Of a stretch of DNA of 64,000 nt, positions 6,916 through 17,527 are shown one piece after another. The notes under the pieces were generated by a model. It searched no databases and was not told the origin of the DNA. It saw only the letters and a program-made list of their open reading frames with translations. Source of the DNA: Williamsia limnetica (GTDB lineage: Bacteria; Actinomycetota; Actinomycetes; Mycobacteriales; Mycobacteriaceae); the NCBI RefSeq assembly GCF_003217475.1, contig NZ_QJSP01000004.1:310001-374000 (forward strand), given 5' to 3'. Both the position numbers and the translations under genes were made by a program. Within the stretch, counting starts at the first letter, position 1, and each line of letters starts with the position of its first letter.

Positions 6916-8949
6916 ATGAGGCTTTCGGTACGGTTCGTGGGGATTGTCGCAGGGGCGATGTCACTGGCGTTGACAGCAGGACTGGTCAATCCTGTTGCCG
7001 CAGTGGCGCATCCGAGCGGAGGCGCGGACGGCAAGCGCTGGACTGCAGAGCACGACACAAATTTGCAGTACCCGGGAACTCACGTGCAGTGGGATGTCCC
7101 GATCACGATGAGCGACGGCACCGTGCTCAAGGCGAACGTCTACCGGCCCGCTGATGCGGCCGGTCGTCCGGTCGACACCAAGACGCCGGTGATCCTGAAT
7201 ATGACGCCGTACACCAAATTGGTCTCCGCGGTCGCCGAGGCCGCGCTGTCCAACCCGGTGCTCGGACCGCTGGCCCTGCAGCTCGCTGACCTGCTGAACT
7301 TCTCGGGTACCCCGATCGATGGTCTCGCCGATCTCATCCAGGCGCTCAAAGGCGGCGGAGTACAGGCCTTCTCGGTCGATTCGAAACTCGTCCGCTCCGG
7401 CTACACCCAGGTCGTCGTGGACGTTCGCGGCACCGGCTTCTCCCAAGGCGTCTGGGATGTCTTCCGCGCGCGAGAACAGCAGGACACCCTCGAGGTCATC
7501 GACTGGGCCGCGAACCAGAAGTGGTCCGACGGCAAGTTGGGGATGAGCGGTATCTCGTACTCGGCGATCAACCAGATCCACGCCGCGAACAAGAACCCGG
7601 CGGCCCTGAAGGCGATCTTCCCGGTGGAGCCAGGCGGTGACCTGATCCGCGACATCGTCGCTCCCGGTGGCGCACTCGGCTTCGGATTCCTGCCGCTGTG
7701 GCTCACGCTGGTCAACGGTCTGAAGTTCGTGCCCGACGTGGGTTCGATGCTCGACGGCACCTTCGACTGGAAGTGGCTGTCGTCGCGATTGTCCGACCCC
7801 GCGGTGTTCGCACCCCAGCTGCTCGACGCGTTGACCGCACCCAGCATCGGTGAACTCCCGCCCCGCACGATGAATCTGCTCGACGAGAGTTCGGCCGAAC
7901 GTACCGGGTGGCAGGACTACGCCCAGAACATCAAGGTCCCGACGATGATCTACGGCGGCTGGCACGACCTGTTCACCAACAGTGAGTGGCGGATGTTCGA
8001 CAACATCCCGCTCTCGGGCGGCAAGAAGCAGCTGATCATGGGTCCGACCTACCACATCAATCCGGGTACCAGATTCGGTGAACCGGGCTACCCGCCTCGT
8101 CTGGATGTGTTGCAGCAGGCCTGGTTCGACAAGTGGCTCAAGGGAATCGACAACGGAATCGAGAACTACGGCCCGGCTACGCTCTATCAGCAGGGCAACG
8201 GGTGGACCACCGCCCCTGACTTCCCGCAGCCGGGGATGGAGAACCAGCGGCTGTACCTGTCCGACCGGCCGAGTGGCACGGCGCCGCACGCGGTCCGCGA
8301 TGGATCTCTGTCCACGGCGCCGCCGACCGGTCGTGGCCGGTTGACGATCGCACCGGGCCTGACGACCCTGTGTTCCAGGGACGCCGCGCAGCAGACCGCA
8401 GGGATCGTCGGAGTGTTCTCCTTCTGCGCCGACGACGCCCGGATAGCGGAGACCAACGCTCTCACCTTCACCACTGCGCCGGTCACGACGGCGACGACGC
8501 TCAGCGGGCCGGTGAATCTGCACCTGAACACGATCATGGACGCCACGGACGGCTATTGGACGGCGACACTCAACGATGTCGCACCGGACGGCACCTCGAC
8601 GGTGCTGACCTCCGGTCAGGTGATGGCGTCCCTGCGCGCTCTCGATGAGGAGAAGACCGGGTACGCGCCGAACGGCGATGTGATCGACCCGGTGAACACA
8701 CTGACCCTGGAAACCCGTCAGCCCGTGGTCCCCGGTCGGCCGGTGCAACTCGATGTCGGTCTGCTGGCCACTGACGCGCTGATCAAGCCCGGGCATCGGC
8801 TGCGCATCGATGTGTTCGCGATGAACTTCCCGAAGGGACTGCCGCTGCGGCCGCTCCTGAACGAATCCGAACTGAAGCCGGAACACATCCAGCTGGACCC
8901 GAACGCGCCGAGCTATGTCAATGTGCCGGTGTCACGATTGGTTCCCTGA
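6916..8949 (+). CDS. Secreted CocE/NonD-type alpha/beta hydrolase (peptidase S15-like)
   Basis: A protein of 677 residues with a Sec signal peptide (basic MRLSVR, a hydrophobic run to about residue 25, and an AVAHP cleavage-like end). The CocE/X-Pro dipeptidyl-peptidase fold is shown by VVVDVRGTGFSQGVWD, the nucleophile motif GMSGISYSA (Ser214), the acid-bearing YGGWHDLF and the His in GPTYHINPG, and a C-terminal jelly-roll domain ending in the LRIDVFAMNFP pattern. Members cleave esters or acyl-proline bonds; the substrate is unknown. ATG 6916 has an AGAGGGGGA site 5 nt upstream. Upstream open codons lie within or just after the YqgE gene and are not used. Confidence 0.88.
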   Translation: MRLSVRFVGIVAGAMSLALTAGLVNPVAAVAHPSGGADGKRWTAEHDTNLQYPGTHVQWDVPITMSDGTVLKANVYRPADAAGRPVDTKTPVILNMTPYTKLVSAVAEAALSNPVLGPLALQLADLLNFSGTPIDGLADLIQALKGGGVQAFSVDSKLVRSGYTQVVVDVRGTGFSQGVWDVFRAREQQDTLEVIDWAANQKWSDGKLGMSGISYSAINQIHAANKNPAALKAIFPVEPGGDLIRDIVAPGGALGFGFLPLWLTLVNGLKFVPDVGSMLDGTFDWKWLSSRLSDPAVFAPQLLDALTAPSIGELPPRTMNLLDESSAERTGWQDYAQNIKVPTMIYGGWHDLFTNSEWRMFDNIPLSGGKKQLIMGPTYHINPGTRFGEPGYPPRLDVLQQAWFDKWLKGIDNGIENYGPATLYQQGNGWTTAPDFPQPGMENQRLYLSDRPSGTAPHAVRDGSLSTAPPTGRGRLTIAPGLTTLCSRDAAQQTAGIVGVFSFCADDARIAETNALTFTTAPVTTATTLSGPVNLHLNTIMDATDGYWTATLNDVAPDGTSTVLTSGQVMASLRALDEEKTGYAPNGDVIDPVNTLTLETRQPVVPGRPVQLDVGLLATDALIKPGHRLRIDVFAMNFPKGLPLRPLLNESELKPEHIQLDPNAPSYVNVPVSRLVP

Positions 8950-8970
8950 ACTTCTGGGTAGCCGGGGGTT

Positions 8971-9228
8971 ATGACATCGAACAAAGATTCGGAGAACGCC
9001 AGCTCCTCGGACGCTGATACGGGCGAGGTCCTGGGCGCGGGCGCGGGCAACACCACGGAAAAGGATCCCGACGATTGGGTGACCGGGGATGAGCCGATGA
9101 CCGGGGCTCAGCGCAGTTACCTGGACACGTTGGCCCGCGACGCGGGCGAGACGATCACGGCAGACCTGACCAAAGCCGAGGCGTCCGAGCACATCGAACG
9201 ACTACGCAAGGCCACCGACCGGGAGTGA
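8971..9228 (+). CDS. DUF3072 small protein
   Basis: An acidic protein of 85 residues with a disordered Ser/Asp/Gly-rich N-terminal half and the DUF3072 core: DPDDWVTGDEPMTGAQRSYL followed by DLTKAEASEHIERLR. The family is common in actinobacteria and has no assigned function. It starts 21 nt after the hydrolase gene and may be co-transcribed; a GGGGG run just before the ATG could act as a poor ribosome site. Confidence 0.85.
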   Translation: MTSNKDSENASSSDADTGEVLGAGAGNTTEKDPDDWVTGDEPMTGAQRSYLDTLARDAGETITADLTKAEASEHIERLRKATDRE

Positions 9229-9249
9229 GGATGCGGTGAGGTCGGCGCC

Positions 9250-9693
9250 TCAGGCCTTCGGGCCCGCGGCGCTGTCCTCGGTCACGCACATGCTCTGCAG
9301 CGAGCAACTGGTGCATCCACCGGACACGCCGCAGTCGGATGCCGGGTCGGGCGCTGCTGCGGCGGCGGCGCGGATGGCCAGAGAGCCGACGACACCGGCG
9401 ATGCCGATACCGACGGTGATCGCCGCGAGGGCAACGATCAGGCCGACTCCACCGCCGAGCGCTGCGGCCAGAGCCGCGCCCATGGTCAGCACCACTCCGG
9501 CGCAGATCACGCCGGGTCCGGCGACGCGGTTGGCGAGGACAAACGCTTCATCACTCTGCAGTGTTTCGGCCGAGCGAACCCCTAGCCAGCGATTGCGCGG
9601 CAGTCGGGACACGGTTCCGAGGACGCCTGCGGTCAGACAGACCAGCGCCAGCACCAGCGCGAGAGCAGCGAAGATCAGGGCAGCAACGGTCAC
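9250..9693 (-). CDS. SdpI-like membrane protein with four-cysteine tail
   Basis: A protein of 147 residues: a first helix (about 1-27), the SdpI-family loop [22 protein letters not shown] and NRVAGPG, two more helices (about 60-110), then a C-terminal tail with four Cys in the pattern C-x5-C-x2-C-x5-C (residues 121-136). SdpI proteins in Bacillus protect against the SDP toxin and sense it; here no toxin gene is seen. The Cys tail looks like a metal or Fe-S site and is not part of the SdpI domain as I know it. The second GTG (9693) sits 6 nt after a TATCCT box. It occupies the position of Rv0039c next to leuS. Confidence 0.78.
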   Translation of the reverse strand: MTVAALIFAALALVLALVCLTAGVLGTVSRLPRNRWLGVRSAETLQSDEAFVLANRVAGPGVICAGVVLTMGAALAAALGGGVGLIVALAAITVGIGIAGVVGSLAIRAAAAAAPDPASDCGVSGGCTSCSLQSMCVTEDSAAGPKA

Positions 9694-9699
9694 CACAAC

Positions 9700-9705
9700 A
9701 GGATA
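9700..9705 (-). promoter_or_regulatory. Minus-10 box for a leaderless SdpI-like gene
   Basis: TATCCT on the minus strand lies exactly 6 nt before GTG 9693, with no ribosome site; this supports the second of two adjacent GTG codons as the start. Confidence 0.5.
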
Positions 9706-9764
9706 CGAGCCCGGTGCAAATCAGCACTGCGCAGGCCGCGGTGAGCTGCGCGCGAGCAACGCTT

Positions 9765-9770
9765 TACGCT
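9765..9770 (+). promoter_or_regulatory. Minus-10 box for leaderless leuS
   Basis: TACGCT lies exactly 6 nt before GTG 9777. No Shine-Dalgarno-like sequence is present, so transcription and translation probably begin at the same base. Confidence 0.55.
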
Positions 9771-9776
9771 GGTCAA

Positions 9777-12623
<2,847 letters not shown>

Positions 12624-12624
12624 C

Positions 12625-12639
12625 CCCCGAAAGGCGGGG
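12625..12639. terminator. Short hairpin between leuS and SRPBCC gene
   Basis: CCCCG and CGGGG pair around a 5-nt loop in the 17 bases separating two convergent stops. It is short and lacks a T-run, so it is a weak candidate. Confidence 0.35.
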
Positions 12640-12640
12640 C

Positions 12641-13081
12641 TCAGGCGGACGCGTCCAGTTTCGCTTTGAGCGTCGAGTCGGTGTGCCGGATGACCTGTCC
12701 TGCAAAGGGTTCGATCATCGCACCCAACGCGCGTCCGGCGATGCCCCCGGGCAGCTCGTAGGAGAACTCCACGGACACGTTCGTGCCGCTCTCGGCGTCG
12801 TCGAAACGCCAGACGGTCGCCGCTGTGAAGCCTTTGATCGACTCGAGACGAATCAACTCGTTCTCGACGAACTCGGTGACCTCGACCGTCGCGGACAACG
12901 CCTTCGGACCCACATTCATCACGACGTCGAATGAGGAACCGAGCCCGTAGGTGACCTCGGAGACCGGCTCGAACTTCTTCACCCCGAACATCCATTCCGG
13001 AACGTGCTCGTGGTCGTTGACGTAGGCGAACGCGCGTTCCCGCGGCGCGCTGACCTGCGAGCTGTGCCGAACTGTTCCCAT
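12641..13081 (-). CDS. SRPBCC (START/polyketide-cyclase-like) protein
   Basis: A protein of 146 residues with the helix-grip pattern of SRPBCC proteins: an HSSQVSAPRERAFAYVND start, the YGLGSSFD strand, and a long C-terminal helix with AGQVIRHTDSTLKAKL. Such proteins bind a hydrophobic ligand in a cavity; the ligand is unknown. A GAGGGGAAG ribosome site precedes the ATG. It is convergent with leuS and divergent from the small secreted protein. Confidence 0.8.
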   Translation of the reverse strand: MGTVRHSSQVSAPRERAFAYVNDHEHVPEWMFGVKKFEPVSEVTYGLGSSFDVVMNVGPKALSATVEVTEFVENELIRLESIKGFTAATVWRFDDAESGTNVSVEFSYELPGGIAGRALGAMIEPFAGQVIRHTDSTLKAKLDASA

Positions 13082-13156
13082 GCCCGAACTTCCCCTCGTG
13101 TGTACTACCTGCCGAGTAACCTACCCAGGCAAAAGGTCACTGTGGGGAGGAATCCG

Positions 13157-13534
13157 ATGACAGTACGACGACGGCTCGGGGCCGGGCTGGGGATCATTGC
13201 GGGCCTGGCCATCGCGGCGGCCGGTGCGGGCACCGCCGGCGCGGCACCGTGGGGGAGTACAGGGGTGCCCGACGTCGGCATCGAGCGCGCCCAGGGGGAG
13301 GGACTCAACGCCTGCACCGTCCGGGTGACCAACCGTGGCGATCGACCAGCGACAGATGTGACGGTACAGGTCTTGCCAGGGTGGGGGCCCTACGCCTTCG
13401 GCACCCTTGATCCCGGCGAGTCGTCCGTTGCCAGCACCTTCGACTGCGGTTTCTCCCGCAGGCTCCTGCACGTCGTCACCACCTCGAACGGCGATGCGAA
13501 CTGGTCCGACAACGTCCTCTATTTCGAGCTCTAG
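13157..13534 (+). CDS. Small secreted protein with CARDB-like beta domain
   Basis: A protein of 125 residues. A signal peptide (MTVRRRLGAG, hydrophobic to about residue 26, AGAA/PW cleavage-like) leads to a roughly 95-residue beta domain with CTVRVTNRGDRPATDVTVQV, which resembles CARDB/DUF11-type adhesion or cell-surface modules. Two Cys (in NACTV and FDCGF) could form a disulfide after export. GGGGAGGA 5 nt before ATG 13157 fixes the start and rules out the upstream open codons. Function unknown. Confidence 0.72.
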   Translation: MTVRRRLGAGLGIIAGLAIAAAGAGTAGAAPWGSTGVPDVGIERAQGEGLNACTVRVTNRGDRPATDVTVQVLPGWGPYAFGTLDPGESSVASTFDCGFSRRLLHVVTTSNGDANWSDNVLYFEL

Positions 13535-13608
13535 CCGATACACTCACCGCCAGGACCGGCGCCTGTTCACGGCCGCCGAATGGTGAAAGATCGCAGAGGG
13601 GCGGCGAA

Positions 13609-14445
13609 GTGGCGCAGACCGGTAAACGACCAACATGGCTGAGGGGTTTGGCGATTGTCGTCGGGCTGTTGATCGTCTACATCGCTGTGCTGGTGGCCTA
13701 CGCCGCAGGAAACACGGACGACGATGCGGACTCGCGGGAGCCGTCAGCGAATGGGGTGCTGATCTACCTGGACGTCGATGCCGTCAATGGAGCCGACTTC
13801 TCGGTGGGCGGCCACGTATCGGTTTACCCGGGCCCGGATCTCCTCGACGCGAGAGGGGATCTGAAAGAAGATCTGATCATCGACGTGTCCCCGATGGTCT
13901 CCACGTCCGCCCTCGAGTTCTCGAGCGGGTCGCGCCCGGGCACAGTGCCGGTGACGTTGTACAGCGACGGCGACATACGGCACTGGCCTTTCGACACCTA
14001 CACGTCGGAATCGGTGGCGGTGCAGGCATATGGTCCGAACGACGCGGAGTTGCCCACCGAAGTCGCGATCACCGATTCCCTCATCGGCTGGGACGTCGAA
14101 GCCGGGGACACCGACCCCACCGAGGGCCAGGTGTTCTCGATCACCTCGTCCAGGACGGCCGGATCCCTGACATTCGACCTCGCCCTGTGCGTGATGCTCA
14201 TCATCCTGCCCATCTGCACCCTGTTCGTTTCGATCCAGACCGTGCGTCGGCGCAAGGCATTTCAACCCCCGATGGTCACCTGGTTCGCGGTGATGCTGTT
14301 CGCCGTGCTCCCCCTGCGCAACATCTTCCCGGGTGCACCCCCGTTCGGATCATGGGTCGACTATTCGGTGGTGCTCTGGGTTCTCGGCGGGCTCGTAGCG
14401 TCGCTGGCACTGTACGTGGTCGCCTGGTGGAAGCAGGCCCCGTGA
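13609..14445 (+). CDS. DUF4436 membrane protein
   Basis: A protein of 278 residues with one N-terminal helix (about 14-35), an extracytoplasmic beta domain of about 150 residues with the DUF4436 pattern SDGDIRHWPFDTYTSE, and three C-terminal helices (about 184-208, 218-236 and 246-270) separated by a basic loop RRRKAF. The start is GTG 13609 with an AGAGGGG site upstream. Function unknown. It follows the small secreted protein on the same strand with 74 nt between. Confidence 0.8.
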   Translation: MAQTGKRPTWLRGLAIVVGLLIVYIAVLVAYAAGNTDDDADSREPSANGVLIYLDVDAVNGADFSVGGHVSVYPGPDLLDARGDLKEDLIIDVSPMVSTSALEFSSGSRPGTVPVTLYSDGDIRHWPFDTYTSESVAVQAYGPNDAELPTEVAITDSLIGWDVEAGDTDPTEGQVFSITSSRTAGSLTFDLALCVMLIILPICTLFVSIQTVRRRKAFQPPMVTWFAVMLFAVLPLRNIFPGAPPFGSWVDYSVVLWVLGGLVASLALYVVAWWKQAP

Positions 14446-14483
14446 CGCTTGTGGTCGGCTGACCTCAGATGCACGGCTGACCC

Positions 14484-15167
14484 TCAGAGCAAACCGAGTT
14501 CGATCGCCCGCACGACAGCGCAGACCCGGTTGGCGGCCCCGAGTTTGGCCAGGATGTGTTCGACGTGCGAGTTCACAGTGCTCCGGGAAATGAACAGGGC
14601 CGCCGCGATTTCTGCATTGGACATGCCTCGTGCCATCAGCGGCAGCACTTCGCCCTCACGGGTGCTCAGGGCCACTTCTCGTTGCCCGCGCACCATGGTC
14701 ACGGTGTCGGCGGCCACGGGACGGACCTCGGCCAGTAGCGCTTTGACCCAGTGCGGCACCGAATGCTGAGCGACACTCACATGGACGGCACCGATCATCT
14801 CGCCCTGTTCGCCGGTGAGCGCGATCGAGGTGCCCTCGTCGAATCCGGCGGGTTGCAGAATGTCCTGCACCGTGTGCCCGGTGCGGTAGTCGGGAATGTC
14901 CCGCCACGTCAGGATCCCGGTGGGCTCGCGCTGAACCACCTTCATGCCGGGGTCGGACTCGACGAACTCGGTGAGCAGGTAGTCGATGACCGGCGGCCTG
15001 TACCCGGAGCTGGCGACGAGCCGATGCCTGCCATGGTCGACACAGGTGACCGCCGCGGCGGAATCGGCGAGGTGACCGGTCACAAACCGCGTCAGGCCGC
15101 TCATCCGTTCCTCGGGGGTGCCACGGGTCATCACCCCGAGTAGGCCCTCGAACACCAGCGGAGACAT
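14484..15167 (-). CDS. LuxR-type transcription regulator
   Basis: A protein of 227 residues. The C-terminal 60 residues are a GerE/LuxR DNA-binding domain: LSTREGEVLPLMARGMSNAEIA, then FISRSTVNSHVEHILAKLGAANR. The N-terminal 160 residues look like a GAF-type sensor, with no receiver Asp pattern. It lies downstream of the amidase gene on the same strand and may control that amide-use block. The ATG is 6 nt after a TATCGT box on the minus strand, so it probably also has its own leaderless promoter. Ligand unknown. Confidence 0.88.
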   Translation of the reverse strand: MSPLVFEGLLGVMTRGTPEERMSGLTRFVTGHLADSAAAVTCVDHGRHRLVASSGYRPPVIDYLLTEFVESDPGMKVVQREPTGILTWRDIPDYRTGHTVQDILQPAGFDEGTSIALTGEQGEMIGAVHVSVAQHSVPHWVKALLAEVRPVAADTVTMVRGQREVALSTREGEVLPLMARGMSNAEIAAALFISRSTVNSHVEHILAKLGAANRVCAVVRAIELGLL

Positions 15168-15173
15168 AGGTCG

Positions 15174-15179
15174 ACGATA
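15174..15179 (-). promoter_or_regulatory. Minus-10 box for leaderless luxR-type gene
   Basis: TATCGT on the minus strand sits 6 nt before ATG 15167, with no ribosome site in between. Confidence 0.5.
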
Positions 15180-15255
15180 GTCTCCACCGGTGCTCGAGAT
15201 GGCCGAATTCTGTTACGGGGATGGAAATTTCGGAACGACTGTGCACGCTTCCGGA

Positions 15256-16671
15256 TCACAGGGATGGAATCTTGTCGGCCCAGGGCCGCACCCTCTCGAG
15301 CGCGGCGCCGGCGCGCAGGACGGCGGCGTCGTCGTGCAGTCGGCCGGCGATCTGCAGACCGACCGGCCGACCGTCTGAGGTGAATCCGGCCGGCACCGTG
15401 ATCGCAGGGGTTGTCATCATGTTGAAGGGATAGGTCATCAACCATCCGAGCAACTGCGAACGCAGCGATGCGCCGTCGAGCCGTGTCGGCGCGAACTGGT
15501 CGAGGGTGAACGTCGCCTCGCACAGTGTGGGCGAGACCAGGAGGTCGTAATCGCGCATGAACGTCGAGAAGCTGTCCCACATCTGACCACGGAACAGATC
15601 TGCCCGGCCCACGTCGACACCGGTGAGCCGTTCCCCTTCACGCATCAGCTCGATCAGGTTCTCGTCGACCTGCCCGTGGAGCTGATCCCACTCGACCATG
15701 TCGTGTTCGGCGGCGAAACCAGGTACCCAGATGCCGTTCCACATCGCTTCTTCCGGGTCGCCCCATGCCGGGGTGGCCTCCTCGACGTGAGCACCGAGTT
15801 CCTCGAAGGTTTGGACCGCCGAGGCGCAGATGTCCCGGACTTCCGGATCCACCTGTGCGAACCCGAGGTCGGGTGACCACGCGATGCGCCATCCGGTGAT
15901 GCCCTTTTTCGTCTCGGCCACCCAATCGATGTCCGAGGAGGGAAGGCTGAGCGGATCTGCGGAGTCGGGGCCTGCGATGACACTGAGCATGAGCGCGTTG
16001 TCTTCGACTGTTCGGGTGATCGGTCCGTGGTAGGCCCAGCTGTAGTAGCGGCCGGCCAGAATTGTCTGTGGCACACGCCCGGTCGACGGTTTCAAGCCGA
16101 CCACTCCGCAGAGTGAGGCCGGAATGCGGACCGATCCTGCACCGTCGCTGCCCTCGGCGAGGGGACCGAGCCCCGCTGCGACGGCAGCCGCGGCTCCACC
16201 GCTCGAACCACCGGCGCTGTGCCCTGGCTTCCACGGGTTGTGGGTCGGACCGAACAGGTGATTGTCGGTCCCGCCGTAGTAGCCACTCTCCGGAGTGTTC
16301 GTCTTCCCGAGGAACAGCCCGCCGGCGGCCTTCAAACGCTGCACGATGACCGCGTCGTGTTCTGCGATGTTGTCTTTGAGTGGGACCATTCCGAAGGTCA
16401 ACGGTCGCCCGGCCACCGCGGTCAGATCCTTGATGGTGAAGGGCACCCCGTGCAGCGGGCCCAGTGGTGTGCCGTCGGAAATACTCTCGGTCAGCTGTTT
16501 CGCGTCGGCGCGCACCTGCGCGCGGTCGAAGTCGACGATGGCGTTGATGCCGGGGTTGACCGCGTCGACACGCTCGATCATCTCCTCGGCGATATCGGCT
16601 GGGGTGGTGCTCCCAGCGCGGACGGACTCGGCGAGTTCTGTTGCAGTGAGCCAGGAAACGGATTCGGTCAT
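15256..16671 (-). CDS. Amidase-signature enzyme
   Basis: A protein of 471 residues of the amidase signature family, hydrolysing amides to acid plus ammonia or amine. The catalytic triad is visible: Lys81 in FTIKDL, the cis-Ser in GGSSGGA (156-157) and the nucleophile Ser180 in DGAGSVRIPAS. An ATG at 16671 with a GGAG site is preferred over the upstream in-frame ATG at 16698. It follows IclR and APC permease genes on the same strand, which suggests a transport / regulation / hydrolysis unit for an amide or acylated amine. Confidence 0.9.
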   Translation of the reverse strand: MTESVSWLTATELAESVRAGSTTPADIAEEMIERVDAVNPGINAIVDFDRAQVRADAKQLTESISDGTPLGPLHGVPFTIKDLTAVAGRPLTFGMVPLKDNIAEHDAVIVQRLKAAGGLFLGKTNTPESGYYGGTDNHLFGPTHNPWKPGHSAGGSSGGAAAAVAAGLGPLAEGSDGAGSVRIPASLCGVVGLKPSTGRVPQTILAGRYYSWAYHGPITRTVEDNALMLSVIAGPDSADPLSLPSSDIDWVAETKKGITGWRIAWSPDLGFAQVDPEVRDICASAVQTFEELGAHVEEATPAWGDPEEAMWNGIWVPGFAAEHDMVEWDQLHGQVDENLIELMREGERLTGVDVGRADLFRGQMWDSFSTFMRDYDLLVSPTLCEATFTLDQFAPTRLDGASLRSQLLGWLMTYPFNMMTTPAITVPAGFTSDGRPVGLQIAGRLHDDAAVLRAGAALERVRPWADKIPSL

Positions 16672-16771
16672 GGTGACTCCAGGTGTCGGGAGGGCCACAG
16701 ATCGTGGACTGTCACGACCGTACGACGCCCTCGGGTGAGGTGACCATCGGTCATCTCACCCATTTCTGGTC

Positions 16772-17527
16772 TCAGGCGAGGAGCCGGGACAGCTGCACGA
16801 CCACGGGCGCAATCGCATCGACCTGCCGCTGCATGATCTGCTCGTGCTCGGCGCGACCCGAGATCTCGACGGCGCCGACGAGTGCGTCGCGGGACGAACG
16901 GATCGGGACTGCGACGCACGCGGCGTCCTCGATCAGTTCGCCGATCTCGACCGCGTATCCACGTCCGACGGTCAGCGCGAGATGGGCCTGCAGATCGGGG
17001 ATCGCCGTGATGGTCCGGGGTGTCAGGCGGCGCAGTCGTTCCTGACCCAGAAGAGTTGTCGGGTCGTCTTTTTCCGCGATCAGCAGTTTGCCCACGGCAC
17101 TGGCGTGCAGATTGCGGTTGATGGTCTGCTCGTCGGCGGGCGGGGCGTACTCGTGGTCGATATCGGCCGCCCGGACCGCAGTGTTGGTGAAGAGATAGAG
17201 ATGCACCCCGAACCGAACGGTCAGCCGTAGCTCCGTCAAGATGTCCCGCGCGGCCTCACACACCACCGGGGCCACCGAGGCGTCCACCAGCACGCCGACC
17301 TTGCGGCCGAGTGCAAAGCCGGACAGGTCGGGTAGCCGAACCAGATAGCCCTCGCCGACAAGCAGGTTCAGTAGGCGGTACGTGGTGGCCGTGGGCATGC
17401 CGAGTCGGGTCGTGATCTCCTTGGCCGTGACGCCGGCACCCGCGCGGGCGACTTCTTCGAGGACGTGGAGCGCACTCTGCACGGCTCGTGGCTGTCGCCC
17501 GGACAACGTCATCTCGGGAGGTGTCAT
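16772..17527 (-). CDS. IclR-family transcription regulator
   Basis: A protein of 251 residues. The N-terminal winged helix is seen in RAVQSALHVLEEVA, VTAKEITTRLGMPTATTYRLLN and EGYLVR, followed by the IclR effector domain with SAVGKLLIA and a GYAVEIGELIEDAACVAVPI pattern. The ATG overlaps the stop of the APC permease gene by 4 nt, so the two are translationally coupled; IclR proteins usually control adjacent catabolic genes, here permease and amidase. Confidence 0.92.
   Translation of the reverse strand: MTPPEMTLSGRQPRAVQSALHVLEEVARAGAGVTAKEITTRLGMPTATTYRLLNLLVGEGYLVRLPDLSGFALGRKVGVLVDASVAPVVCEAARDILTELRLTVRFGVHLYLFTNTAVRAADIDHEYAPPADEQTINRNLHASAVGKLLIAEKDDPTTLLGQERLRRLTPRTITAIPDLQAHLALTVGRGYAVEIGELIEDAACVAVPIRSSRDALVGAVEISGRAEHEQIMQRQVDAIAPVVVQLSRLLA

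Noticed and set aside
6961-8886. Very long open frame on the minus strand opposite the CocE-type hydrolase
   Set aside because: Arg/His/Gln-rich composition with no domain, no signal and exact antisense to a well-supported gene; a usual artefact of high-GC third positions.
9561-9776. N-terminal extension of leuS to an upstream ATG
   Set aside because: It would overlap the SdpI-like gene and adds 72 residues absent from the family; GTG 9777 has a clean leaderless geometry.
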